DNA of 64,000 bases from Chelatococcus caeni (GTDB lineage Bacteria > Pseudomonadota > Alphaproteobacteria > Rhizobiales > Beijerinckiaceae), in NCBI RefSeq assembly GCF_014196925.1, contig NZ_JACIEN010000006.1, forward strand, positions 62,001-126,000. Direction: 5' to 3'. The notes beneath the pieces were generated by a model. That model saw nothing but the letters and a program-made list of their open reading frames with translations, ran no database searches and was not told where the DNA came from. Shown here piece after piece: positions 43,533 to 51,342 of this stretch. Positions within the stretch are counted from its first letter, which is position 1; each line of letters starts with the position of its first letter. The position numbers were made by a program, and so were the translations under genes.

Positions 43533-44792
43533 TCACGACGAGGCGCGCACAAGCCGCGCGGCGTAGAAGCCGTCGAGGCCGGACAGGCGCGGCTCCGCGC
43601 CGGGCAGTGCGTGCGGCAGGGTACGCAGGTCGCCGTCGGCGGTGATGAACTGCGCGAGCCCGCCGATCTCCTCCGCAGCGACCGGCAGGCGCGTGAAGTC
43701 GCGATGGCGGTCGAGGAAGGCCGCGACCTGGCGCTCGCCCTCTTCCGGCTCGAGCGAGCAGGTGCAGTAGACGAGCCGCCCGCCCGGCCGCACGAGGCTT
43801 GCGGCCTTGTCGATCAGCTGCGCCTGCAGCTGCGCGAGCGAGGCGATATCGTCCTCGCGCTTGGTCCAGGCGACGTCCGGGTGGCGGCGCAGGGTGCCGG
43901 TCGCCGAGCACGGCGCGTCGAGCAGCACGGCATCGGCCGGCGGCACATCGAGGGCCAGCGCGTCGGCGGCCAGGGCCTCGACGGCAAGCGACAGGCGCCG
44001 CATGTTCCCGGCGAGCCGCTCCAGGCGCTCGGGCGAGCGGTCCACGGCGAGCACCGAGGCACCGGCGGCCGCGAGCTGCGCCGTCTTGCCGCCCGGCGCG
44101 GCGCAGAGGTCGATGACGCGCTCGCCTGCCTTGGGGGCGATGAACCGCGCCGGCAGGGCCGCGGCGGCGTCCTGCACCCACCATGCCCCTTCGGCATAGC
44201 CCGGCAGGTCCGGCACGGGCACGCGCTGCGGCAGGCGCAGCGAGCCGGTGGGCAGGATGTGGGCGCCGAGCGTCTCGGCCCAGCCCGGGAGGTCGTCCTT
44301 GACCGAGATGTCGACGGCGGCCTCGTGGCGGTTGGCGGCGGCGATGGCGTCGGCAATCGCCTCGCCATAGGCCGCCACCCAGCGGCGGTGCAGCCAGTCG
44401 GGCGTATCGATGCGCGGCGCCTCGCCGGCCGCCAGGATCTCGGCCCGCGCGCCTGCCACACGCCTCAGTACGGCGTTGACGAGCTTGGCATAGGGGAAGG
44501 CGCGCTTGTCCGCCCGCGCCTGGCGCACGGCGAGGTCGACCGCCGCATGGTCGGGCACGTCGAGGAAAAGGAGCTGCGCTGCACCGCCGATGAGGATCGC
44601 CTCGAGAAGCCCGGCATTGCGCGGCAGGCCGCGTTCGAGGAAGCGCTTGAGGCCGAGGCGGATGGTGCCGAGGCGCCTCAAGGCGACGGTGGCGATGGCG
44701 CGAGCGAGCGCCCGGTCGCGCGGCCCGGCCTCCTCGTGGCGCGCGGCGAGCCGCTCCAGCGTCTCGTCGAGGGGCGCGCGCTGGCGCAGCAC
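43533..44792 (-). CDS. rsmB: 16S rRNA (cytosine-5)-methyltransferase, RsmB type, with start-codon problem
   Basis: Methylates a cytosine of 16S rRNA. It has a NusB-like N-terminal domain and a SAM-dependent methyltransferase domain with IDLCAAPGGKTAQL, both catalytic cysteines (DAPCSATGT and YCTCSLEPEEGE) and LVRPGGRLVYC. The first ordinary start (GTG, 44792) begins inside the first NusB helix; homology continues upstream as ARVIAAEALDAV to the htpX stop codon at 44892-44894, in the same frame, without ATG, GTG or TTG. A CTG at 44888 is the only near-cognate start with a G-rich stretch before it. The true start could therefore be 44888, or the two genes may be joined by readthrough or a sequencing error. 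Confidence 0.88.
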   Translation of the reverse strand: MLRQRAPLDETLERLAARHEEAGPRDRALARAIATVALRRLGTIRLGLKRFLERGLPRNAGLLEAILIGGAAQLLFLDVPDHAAVDLAVRQARADKRAFPYAKLVNAVLRRVAGARAEILAAGEAPRIDTPDWLHRRWVAAYGEAIADAIAAANRHEAAVDISVKDDLPGWAETLGAHILPTGSLRLPQRVPVPDLPGYAEGAWWVQDAAAALPARFIAPKAGERVIDLCAAPGGKTAQLAAAGASVLAVDRSPERLERLAGNMRRLSLAVEALAADALALDVPPADAVLLDAPCSATGTLRRHPDVAWTKREDDIASLAQLQAQLIDKAASLVRPGGRLVYCTCSLEPEEGERQVAAFLDRHRDFTRLPVAAEEIGGLAQFITADGDLRTLPHALPGAEPRLSGLDGFYAARLVRASS

Positions 44793-44891
44793 CGCATCGA
44801 GCGCTTCGGCGGCGATGACGCGTGCGGCGAGGCCCGCCGGCTGGGCGGGCCTCGTGCGCGCGTTGCGGGGGTGACGGGCGGGTTTCAGCGC

Positions 44892-45836
44892 TCAGCCCCA
44901 CGGTCCGCGGGGCCGCTGGCCGCCGCCCCACGGGCCGCGCGGCACGTCCCCGCCGGTCGGCGCCGGGCGCGAGAAGCCGCCGGCCGAGCCCAGCCCCATG
45001 CGGCGGGCGAGGTCGGTGAGGGCGGCGATGCGGTTCTCCGTCGCCGGATGGGTCGAGAACAGGTTGTCCATGTTGCGGCCGCTGAGCGGGTTGACGATGA
45101 AGAGCGGCGCGGTGGCCGGATGGCTCTCGGCGCTCTCGTTGGGGATGTGCTCGACGCCGCGGGCGATCTTGCCGAGCGCGCCCGCCAGCCACAGCGGGTT
45201 GCCGCAGATCTCGGCGCCGATTCGATCCGCTTCATACTCGCGCGAGCGGCTGATGGCCATCTGAATGATCATCGCGGCGATGGGCGCGAGCACGACGAGC
45301 AGGATGGTGCCGATGATGCCGCCGCCGTTGTTACGGTTGCCGCCGCCGAAGAAGAGGCCGAACTGGGCGATGGTCGAGATGGCGCCGGCGATGGTCGCCG
45401 TGATCGTCATCGTCAGCGTGTCGTGGTTCTTGATGTGGGCGAGCTCGTGCGCCATCACGCCCGCCAGCTCCTCATAGGAGAGCGTGCGCAGGATGCCGGT
45501 CGTCGCCGCCACGGCGGCATTCTCCGGGTTGCGGCCGGTGGCGAAGGCATTCGGCTGGGGATTGTCGATGAGGTAGACGCGCGGCATCGGCAGGCCGGCG
45601 CGCTGGCTGAGCTCCCGCACCATGCGCACGAGCTCGGGCGCCGTGCGCTCGTCGACCTCCTGCGCGCCATGGGCGGCGAGCGCCAGGCGGTCCGAGTTCC
45701 AGTAGCTGAAGATGTTCATCGCCGCGGCGAGGCCGAGCGCGACGAGCATGCCGCCCGTGCCGCCGATGAGAAAACCGACGACGCCGAACAGCGCCGTGAG
45801 CGCCGCCAGCAGCAGGCCGGTTTTGAAGTAGTTCAT
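44892..45836 (-). CDS. htpX: Membrane zinc metalloprotease HtpX
   Basis: Inner-membrane M48 protease that degrades misfolded membrane proteins. The 314-residue protein has two N-terminal helices (about 5-25 and 28-45), the zinc site HELAH (130-134), two further helices around 145-165 and 180-200, and the third ligand in REYEADR. The C-terminal tail is Gly/Pro-rich. Its TGA is followed directly and in frame by the rsmB coding sequence. Confidence 0.96.
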   Translation of the reverse strand: MNYFKTGLLLAALTALFGVVGFLIGGTGGMLVALGLAAAMNIFSYWNSDRLALAAHGAQEVDERTAPELVRMVRELSQRAGLPMPRVYLIDNPQPNAFATGRNPENAAVAATTGILRTLSYEELAGVMAHELAHIKNHDTLTMTITATIAGAISTIAQFGLFFGGGNRNNGGGIIGTILLVVLAPIAAMIIQMAISRSREYEADRIGAEICGNPLWLAGALGKIARGVEHIPNESAESHPATAPLFIVNPLSGRNMDNLFSTHPATENRIAALTDLARRMGLGSAGGFSRPAPTGGDVPRGPWGGGQRPRGPWG

Positions 45837-45985
45837 CCTTTCCCTCCGTCCGGCACCGGCGTCGCCGATTTGCCGGTGCCAATCGCCGAAATCCCCCTAT
45901 ATGTGGGGGGAGGGCGGCCGGCGCCGCAAGAGGACGCCGCAGGACATGCGGCGCAGGCGCCGCCGCGATCGCGTGGAGAATGGCG

Positions 45986-46222
45986 ATGGAAACGACGAAG
46001 CCGGCCGGGGAACCGGCGAGCGACACCCTTCCCGGGGCGGCGCCCGGCAAGGCCCTGAGCCCGGCTGCGCGCCGGGCGCTGGAGGAGGCGGCGGCGCGTC
46101 GGTCCGAGATCGACGCCCGCACGCGCGACCTGACGCGGCAGCGCGAGGTCAACGGCCGCGACGGGCCGGAGCCGGTGCGCTACAGCGATTGGGAGCGCAG
46201 GGGCATCGCCACGGACTTCTGA
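45986..46222 (+). CDS. DUF1674 protein (SDHAF4-like succinate dehydrogenase assembly factor)
   Basis: A 78-residue protein whose C-terminus, GPEPVRYSDWERRGIATDF, is the conserved DUF1674 motif. The family includes eukaryotic SDHAF4/Sdh8, which protects flavinylated SdhA during complex II assembly, so a link to the sdhCDAB operon 25 kb away is likely. The second ATG (45986) is used because GGAG lies seven bases upstream; the ATG at 45980 is too close to it. Divergent from htpX. Confidence 0.88.
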   Translation: METTKPAGEPASDTLPGAAPGKALSPAARRALEEAAARRSEIDARTRDLTRQREVNGRDGPEPVRYSDWERRGIATDF

Positions 46223-46250
46223 GGCGGCACGCATAGTCTCCCGCTACGAT

Positions 46251-46268
46251 TGTTGCGTTGCAGCAACA
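46251..46268 (+). promoter_or_regulatory. TGYTGCRYTGCR motif within a dyad, upstream of ompW-like gene
   Basis: TGTTGCGTTGCA extended to a perfect dyad, TGTTGC and GCAACA arms six bases apart. It is 125-142 bases before the OmpW-like start and just after the DUF1674 stop. Fourth related site and the most symmetrical. Confidence 0.45.
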
Positions 46269-46392
46269 GGCGCCGGTCTGCGATGTAGCTGGCGGCCTTG
46301 ATTGATGCAGCTCAAATTGGCCGCCGGGGTGCGGGCGCAGATTGCCGGCCGAAGCGGGGTCGTTGTGGCCCCGCCTGTCGTCCGGGGCTGCC

Positions 46393-47103
46393 ATGACACG
46401 CTTCTTTTCCACGCGCATTCTGTCGACCGTTTTCATCGCCGGGACCGCCATCCTGTCGGCCTTTTCGGCCGGCGCTGCCGATCTGCCGCGCCCGGCCCCC
46501 GCGCCGGGCGCCCCCGTGCTCGACGACTGGAGCCCCTGGATGATCCGCGTGCGTGCGCTCGGCGTCATTCCGGACGAATCGTCGTCGCTGAAGCTCAACG
46601 GCCTGCGCATCGGCGGCGATAAGGTGTCGGTCAGCAACTCGGTCGTGCCCGAGCTCGATATCACCTATTTCCTGACCAAGAACATCGCGGTGGAGCTCAT
46701 CCTCGGCACCACGCCGCACAACATCCGCGCGGGCGGCTCCATCGCTGGGCTCGGGCCGATCGGGCGGGTGTGGCTGCTGCCGCCGACGCTGACGCTGCAG
46801 TATCACGTCGACCTTACCGACCGCATCAAGCCCTATGTCGGCGCCGGCGTGAACTACACGATCTTCTACAATGAGAAGGCACGCGGCGTGTTCTCCAGCC
46901 TCAGCGTCGAGAACACCTTCGGCCTGGCGCTGCAGGCCGGCGTCGACGTCATGATCGACCGGCACTGGGGCGTGAACCTCGACGTGAAGAAGATCTTCCT
47001 CGAGCCGAAGGTCAAGGCGAACATCCCGGACGTCGGCCTCGTCACCGGCAAGGTGAAGCTCGACCCGTGGCTCGTCGCCGCCGGCGTCACCTACCGCTTC
47101 TGA
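46393..47103 (+). CDS. OmpW-family outer-membrane porin
   Basis: A 236-residue eight-stranded beta-barrel protein. Residues 1-28 are a Sec signal peptide ending SAFSAGAA. The mature part shows alternating strands and OmpW landmarks: PWMIRVRALGVIPDE, LDITYFLTKNIAVELILGT, LLPPTLTLQYH, YVGAGVNYTIFYN, and a terminal aromatic residue (VTYRF) for BAM recognition. The substrate is unknown; relatives take up small hydrophobic compounds. The start at 46393 fits the signal peptide. Confidence 0.93.
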   Translation: MTRFFSTRILSTVFIAGTAILSAFSAGAADLPRPAPAPGAPVLDDWSPWMIRVRALGVIPDESSSLKLNGLRIGGDKVSVSNSVVPELDITYFLTKNIAVELILGTTPHNIRAGGSIAGLGPIGRVWLLPPTLTLQYHVDLTDRIKPYVGAGVNYTIFYNEKARGVFSSLSVENTFGLALQAGVDVMIDRHWGVNLDVKKIFLEPKVKANIPDVGLVTGKVKLDPWLVAAGVTYRF

Positions 47104-47232
47104 GGCCCCTCCGGTGGAAAGCGAGAGGGCCCTTCAGGCTCCAATCCTGCCCGGCGTGCGCCGCGCTGGATCGTCTCCACCATTATCCGCGTCGTCCAGG
47201 CTGTGCATGCACTCATGCGCAGTCTGACATCT

Positions 47233-47271
47233 GACCTATATAGAGGATGATATTCTCATAATCCTCAGGTC
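47233..47271. promoter_or_regulatory. AT-rich nested dyad upstream of the nuclease gene
   Basis: Arms GAGGAT (47243-47248) and ATCCTC (47261-47266), flanked by GACCT (47233-47237) and AGGTC (47267-47271), in an AT-rich stretch with TATATA and TTATAA just before the ATG at 47288. It looks like a promoter with an operator; the binder is unknown. Confidence 0.4.
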
Positions 47272-47287
47272 GGGTTATAAGAGGGGG

Positions 47288-47830
47288 ATGAGATGCCCAT
47301 CACCTCTTCCCCTTCTCGCCTTTGCGGCCGGCCTCGGTGCTGCTTCGCTCACCGGGCAGGGGCCAAACGAGACCGTCGCCGCCGGTGCGGCGCAGGCGGG
47401 GCCGCACCTGGCCGGTGCCGTGCCGGGCGCCTTCAAGGCCGAGGTCGTGCGCGTCATCGACGGTGACACGCTCGAGGCGCGCGTCGCGGTCTGGCCGGGA
47501 CAGGAGATCGTGACCAGGGTGCGCCTCGCCGGCATCGACGCCCCCGAAGTGGACGGACGGTGCGCGGCCGAGAAGCAGGCGGCATCGGCAGCGCGCGAGG
47601 CTCTGGCGCGTCTTGTCGGCGATGGCGCGGTCGTCCTGTCCGAGGTCCGGCCGGACAAGTATTTCGGCCGCGTCGTTGCCCGGGTCGCCGATGCTGCTTG
47701 GCGGGACGTGGGACAGCTCATGCGCGAGGCCGGCCACGCCCGCGCCTATGACGGCGGGCGGCGTGCGTCGTGGTGCGAGGCCCTGGAGACGCGCCGCCCG
47801 CCGGGCCTCACCCCAGCGCCGCGTGAATGA
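47288..47830 (+). CDS. Thermonuclease-like (SNase) family secreted nuclease
   Basis: A 180-residue protein of the staphylococcal nuclease fold: VVRVIDGDTLEARV, the active-site arginine/aspartate in VRLAGIDAPEVDG, CAAEKQAA, and EVRPDKYFGRVVARV with the second active-site arginine. An N-terminal hydrophobic stretch (LPLLAFAAGLGAASL) suggests export. Its last 23 bases overlap the 3' end of the convergent NTPase gene. A GA-rich ribosome binding site abuts the ATG. Confidence 0.88.
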   Translation: MRCPSPLPLLAFAAGLGAASLTGQGPNETVAAGAAQAGPHLAGAVPGAFKAEVVRVIDGDTLEARVAVWPGQEIVTRVRLAGIDAPEVDGRCAAEKQAASAAREALARLVGDGAVVLSEVRPDKYFGRVVARVADAAWRDVGQLMREAGHARAYDGGRRASWCEALETRRPPGLTPAPRE

Positions 47831-48356
47831 AGGCGACACGCTCCGCGACCGGCAGCCGCGGCACCGTGACGAGATCGTAGCCCGCCTCGCCATAGGTCCT
47901 GACCATGGCGGCATGGGTGCGTTCCGCCTCCTCCAGCGTCTGCCGCCGCTCGGCATCCTGCGTGAAGATCTCCGGCCACGGCGGGCAGATGAAGACGCGC
48001 CGGTTGTAGCGGCAGCGTGCGATGGCCCGGCCGAGATGCGCCGACCGGGCGATGCCGACAAGGTCGAGATAGCCGGCGATGTCGGGAATGCCACGGTCGA
48101 CGAAGACCGGGCCATCCCCGTTCAGATGGCAGCGATGGGCGGCGAGGTCGTGCGCCAGCATGAGCTCGGCGTAGAGCGTCGGGTCCACGGACGGCAGGGC
48201 CCGCCCGCCGATCGCTTGCTGGTCGCGGATGATGGCGCGGCCGGCCTCGGGCGAGACCGTATGGCCCGCCGCCGCGAGCGCGGCAAGAAGGGTCGTCTTG
48301 CCGGCGCCGGGCCCGCCGGTGAGCACGAAGAAGCGATCGGTGGCGTCGTTCGCCAT
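47808..48356 (-). CDS. P-loop NTPase, AAA_28-type
   Basis: A 182-residue single-domain NTPase. Walker A is LTGGPGAGKTTLL near the N-terminus; FVDRGIPDIAGYLD follows as the acidic second motif, then ICPPWPEIFTQDAER. This resembles the AAA_28 group of NadR-like kinases; a small-molecule kinase role is possible but the substrate is unknown. The ATG at 48356 has GAGG at good spacing, unlike the ATG at 48368. Divergent from cfa, and overlapping the nuclease gene tail to tail. Confidence 0.85.
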   Translation of the reverse strand: MANDATDRFFVLTGGPGAGKTTLLAALAAAGHTVSPEAGRAIIRDQQAIGGRALPSVDPTLYAELMLAHDLAAHRCHLNGDGPVFVDRGIPDIAGYLDLVGIARSAHLGRAIARCRYNRRVFICPPWPEIFTQDAERRQTLEEAERTHAAMVRTYGEAGYDLVTVPRLPVAERVAFIHAALG

Positions 48357-48500
48357 GGCAGTCCTCATGGATGACAGGGGAAATGGCGCGCACGCGCGCC
48401 ACGGCGGCGCCGCGCCGGGTTGAGCAATGTCGGGGGAGAGACGCAAGACTACGGCGTTTGCGCCGGGCGGGGCAAGCCCGCCGCCACAGGAAATCCGTCT

Positions 48501-48536
48501 TGAAAACTCGCCCTGAAAATTCGTTCTGAAAATTCG
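48501..48536 (+). promoter_or_regulatory. Three tandem 13-base repeats in the NTPase/cfa promoter region
   Basis: TGAAAACTCG, TGAAAATTCG and TGAAAATTCG begin at 48501, 48514 and 48527, a regular 13-base spacing, midway in the 255-base gap between the divergent NTPase and cfa genes. The array lies about 75-110 bases upstream of cfa. It is likely a cooperative binding site; 13-base spacing does not match one helical turn exactly. Confidence 0.5.
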
Positions 48537-48611
48537 TCCTGGCGGCGAAGCGTGATTCACTTTCCGCGCAAAGGCTATAACGTGCGCCGACTCGGGTGAT
48601 GAGGGGACGGC

Positions 48612-49931
48612 ATGGTGACGCGCGAGGCTGAAGGGGTGGACAAGCGGCTCGATGCGGCGCGGCGGCTGCTGCGGCACGTCGGTGACAGGCTGGGCGCCGA
48701 CCTGTCCGTCAGGCTGTGGAACGGTGAGACGATCCCGCTCGGGCCCAAGGCGAACGGCGATCTCGTCTTCTCCATCGCGGCGCCGGAGGCCGTGACCCGC
48801 CTCGTGCGCTCGCCCCGGCTGACGACGCTGGTCGAGCTCCTGGCGGCCGGCGACATCGACCTGCACGGCGGCACGCTGCTCGACGTCGCGGCGCGTCGCG
48901 GCGAGGCCAATACCAAGGGCCTCCTGAAGCGGCTCGACAAGGGGCTTCTCATTCGCTCCCTGCTGCCGTTCCTCTTCGGCCGGGCGCACAAGCCGGCCGG
49001 GAGCCATGCCTATCAGGGCGCCCAGGTCGACAAGGACGCCGCCGGCCGCGACAACAAGGCCCTCGTGCAGTTCCACTACGACCTGTCGAACGCCTTCTAC
49101 GGCCTCTTCCTCGATCCCGAGATGCAATATTCCTGCGCCTATTTCCCGCGCTGGGACGCCGGCATCGAGGAGGCGCAGAAGGCCAAGCTCGACATGATCT
49201 GCCGCAAGCTGCGGCTGAAGGAGGGCGAGCGCTTCCTCGACATCGGCTGCGGCTGGGGCGGCCTCGTCTGCCACGCGGCGCAGCATTACGGCGTCACGGC
49301 GCACGGCGTGACGCTGAGCGAGGCGCAGCTCGCCTTCGCGAAGGAGAAGATCGCCCGCCTCGGCCTTCAGGACCGGGTGACGGTGGAGCTGAAGGATTAC
49401 CGCGAACTCACCGGCAGCTTCGACAAGATCGCCTCCATCGGCATGTTCGAGCATGTGGGGCTCGACAACCACGGCGCCTATTTCACCAGGATGCGCGAGC
49501 TCCTGCGCCCGCGCGGCCTCCTCCTCAACCACGCCATCACGCGCCCGGCCAAGAAGTCGGCCCGCGCCTTCCGCAGGAAGCGGCCGGAATATGCGGCCAT
49601 CGTCAACTACATCTTCCCGGGTTCGGAGCTCGACCACATCGGCGGCTCGGTGACGAGCCTCGAGCGCTACGGCTTCGAGGTGCACGACGTCGAGGCCTGG
49701 CGGGAGCATTATGCGCGCACGACGCGGCTGTGGTGCGAGCGCCTCTACGCCAACCGCGAGGCGGCCGAGCGCGAGGTGGGGGCGGCGAAGACGCGGCTGT
49801 GGCTGCTCTACCTTGCCGGCGTCTCGCTCGGTTTCGAGCGCGGCACCATCGGCATCTTCCAGACGCTCGCCTCCCGCCGCGCCAAGGGCCCGTCGGGCCT
49901 GCCCCCGACGCGCGAGGACCTTTACCGGTAA
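48612..49931 (+). CDS. cfa: Cyclopropane-fatty-acyl-phospholipid synthase
   Basis: SAM-dependent enzyme that cyclopropanates unsaturated acyl chains of membrane phospholipids, an envelope stress modification. The 439-residue protein has an N-terminal lipid-binding domain (about 1-150) and a methyltransferase domain with FLDIGCGWGGL, then MFEHVGLDNHGAYF and NYIFPGSELDHI around the active site. GAGGGG precedes the ATG. The repeats listed in its promoter region suggest specific regulation. Confidence 0.96.
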   Translation: MVTREAEGVDKRLDAARRLLRHVGDRLGADLSVRLWNGETIPLGPKANGDLVFSIAAPEAVTRLVRSPRLTTLVELLAAGDIDLHGGTLLDVAARRGEANTKGLLKRLDKGLLIRSLLPFLFGRAHKPAGSHAYQGAQVDKDAAGRDNKALVQFHYDLSNAFYGLFLDPEMQYSCAYFPRWDAGIEEAQKAKLDMICRKLRLKEGERFLDIGCGWGGLVCHAAQHYGVTAHGVTLSEAQLAFAKEKIARLGLQDRVTVELKDYRELTGSFDKIASIGMFEHVGLDNHGAYFTRMRELLRPRGLLLNHAITRPAKKSARAFRRKRPEYAAIVNYIFPGSELDHIGGSVTSLERYGFEVHDVEAWREHYARTTRLWCERLYANREAAEREVGAAKTRLWLLYLAGVSLGFERGTIGIFQTLASRRAKGPSGLPPTREDLYR

Positions 49932-49982
49932 GGCCGCTGCGAGCGCACTCGTTGCCCGAACGCATCGAGCGCGAGCGGAATG

Positions 49983-50665
49983 CGACCTCCCCACCCGTCC
50001 TGGCCAGGCTCGTCCCGGCCATCCATGCCCTTCAGTCTGGTGCCGGCGTCACCGGCGTGGATGCCCGCGACGAGCGCGGGCATGACGGCAGGGCAACGGC
50101 GTGCCGGTGTTGGGCTGGGGGCCAAGCACGACCTCCCCACCCGTCATGGCCGGGCTCGTCCCGGCCATCCACGCCTTTCAGCCTGGCGCCGGCGTCACCG
50201 GCGTGGATGCCCGCGACGAGCGCGGGCATGACGCAGGGAAACGGCGTGCCGGTGTTGGGCCGGGCGCGGAGCACAACCTCTCCTCCCGTCATGGCCGGGC
50301 TCGTCCCGGCCATCCACGCCTTTCAGCCTGGCGCCGGCGTCACCGGCGTGGATGCCCGCGACGAGCGCGGGCATGACGCAGGGAAACGGCGTGCAGGTGT
50401 CGGGCTGGGGGCCGAGCACGACCTCCCCACCCGTCCTGGCCGGGCCCGTCCCGGCCATCCACGCCTTTCAGCCTGGCGCCGGCGTCACCGCGTGGATGCC
50501 CGCGACGAGCGCGGGCATGACGCAGGGAAACGGCGTGCAGGTGTCGGGCTGGGGGCCGAGCACGACCTCCCCACCCGTCCTGGCCGGGCTTGTCCCGGCC
50601 ATCCACGCCTTTCGACTCCGCTCCAGCGTCACCGCGCGGATGCCCGCGACAAGCGCGGGCATGAC
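49983..50665 (+). repeat. Tandem array of five palindromic repeat units (about 145 bases each)
   Basis: Units start at 49983, 50129, 50274, 50419 and 50563, giving periods of 146, 145, 145 and 144; the last is truncated. Each unit has palindrome A (ATGGCCGGG, five-base loop, CCCGGCCAT) and palindrome B (ATGCCCGCG, five-base loop, CGCGGGCAT), separated by a conserved spacer and linked by a second spacer. Units 3-5 share more of the linker than units 1-2, pointing to recent local duplication. Open frames in all phases here are artefacts of the repeat. The array fills the 800-base gap between cfa and the L,D-transpeptidase gene, both convergent. Confidence 0.95.
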
Positions 50666-50731
50666 GGTGGAGGGGGCGGAACGGGACGGGGAGCGTCGGC
50701 CTGCGCCGGGCGCTTCGGCGGCACCCGGCCG

Positions 50732-51232
50732 CTATGGCAGCACCACCACCGGCGTGCCGACGGCGACGCGCTCGAAAAGGTCGATGATATCGGCGTTGTG
50801 CATGCGGATGCAGCCGTAGGACGCGAACCGGCCGATGGAATCGGGCCGGTTGGTGCCGTGGATGGCGTATTCGTCGCCGGTCAGCGTCAGGGCCCGCTCA
50901 CCCATCGGGTTCTGCGGCACGCCGCCGGGGATGACGTCCGGCAGGTGCGGGTTGTCGCGCTTGACCTCGGCGGGCGGCGACCAGGCCGGCCTGACGTATT
51001 TGCCGTCGATACGGGCGATGCCGCGCCATTGCTTGCCCGGCTTGCCGACGGCGACCGGATAGCGCAGTGCGACGCCCTCGCCGGCGACGAAATAGAGCCG
51101 GCGCTCCTTGGTGCGCACCACCACCGTGCCCGGCGCGTAGCCGGAGAAGGACACGATCTCCCGGCTCTTTGCCGGCGCCGCCAGAAGGGCGAACGCGACC
51201 GAGGCCGCGCTCGCCGCCATCACAATCTTCAT
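50732..51232 (-). CDS. L,D-transpeptidase (YkuD domain)
   Basis: A 166-residue periplasmic enzyme forming 3-3 peptidoglycan cross-links or attaching proteins to peptidoglycan. The N-terminal signal peptide ends near LLAAPAKS. The YkuD domain has IPGGVPQNPMGERALTL, the histidine in HGTNRPDSIGRF and the catalytic cysteine in SYGCIRMHN. AGGGTGG precedes the ATG at 51232. It stands alone between the repeat array and the MFS gene. Confidence 0.93.
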   Translation of the reverse strand: MKIVMAASAASVAFALLAAPAKSREIVSFSGYAPGTVVVRTKERRLYFVAGEGVALRYPVAVGKPGKQWRGIARIDGKYVRPAWSPPAEVKRDNPHLPDVIPGGVPQNPMGERALTLTGDEYAIHGTNRPDSIGRFASYGCIRMHNADIIDLFERVAVGTPVVVLP

Positions 51233-51342
51233 CGTCGCCACCCTGTTCGTCTTCTCGCGAACGTCGGTGGCGATTGAAGCCTCACGGCGGTGAACAGGCT
51301 CTTGCCGGAAAACGGCTTTCGGCCGCGAGGGTGAACGGCCGG

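Noticed and set aside
46270-46392. FNR box upstream of the OmpW-like gene
   Set aside because: TTGATTGATGCAGCTCAA keeps the left half but not the right half or the spacing of TTGAT-N4-ATCAA.
49983-50665. CRISPR array
   Set aside because: The units are about 145 bases long and nearly identical throughout, with two internal palindromes; there are no short repeats with unique spacers and no cas genes nearby.
49730-51277. Long open frames across the palindromic array
   Set aside because: The open frames repeat the same peptide blocks in several phases because the palindromes lack stops; they have no ribosome binding site and overlap cfa or the transpeptidase gene antisense.
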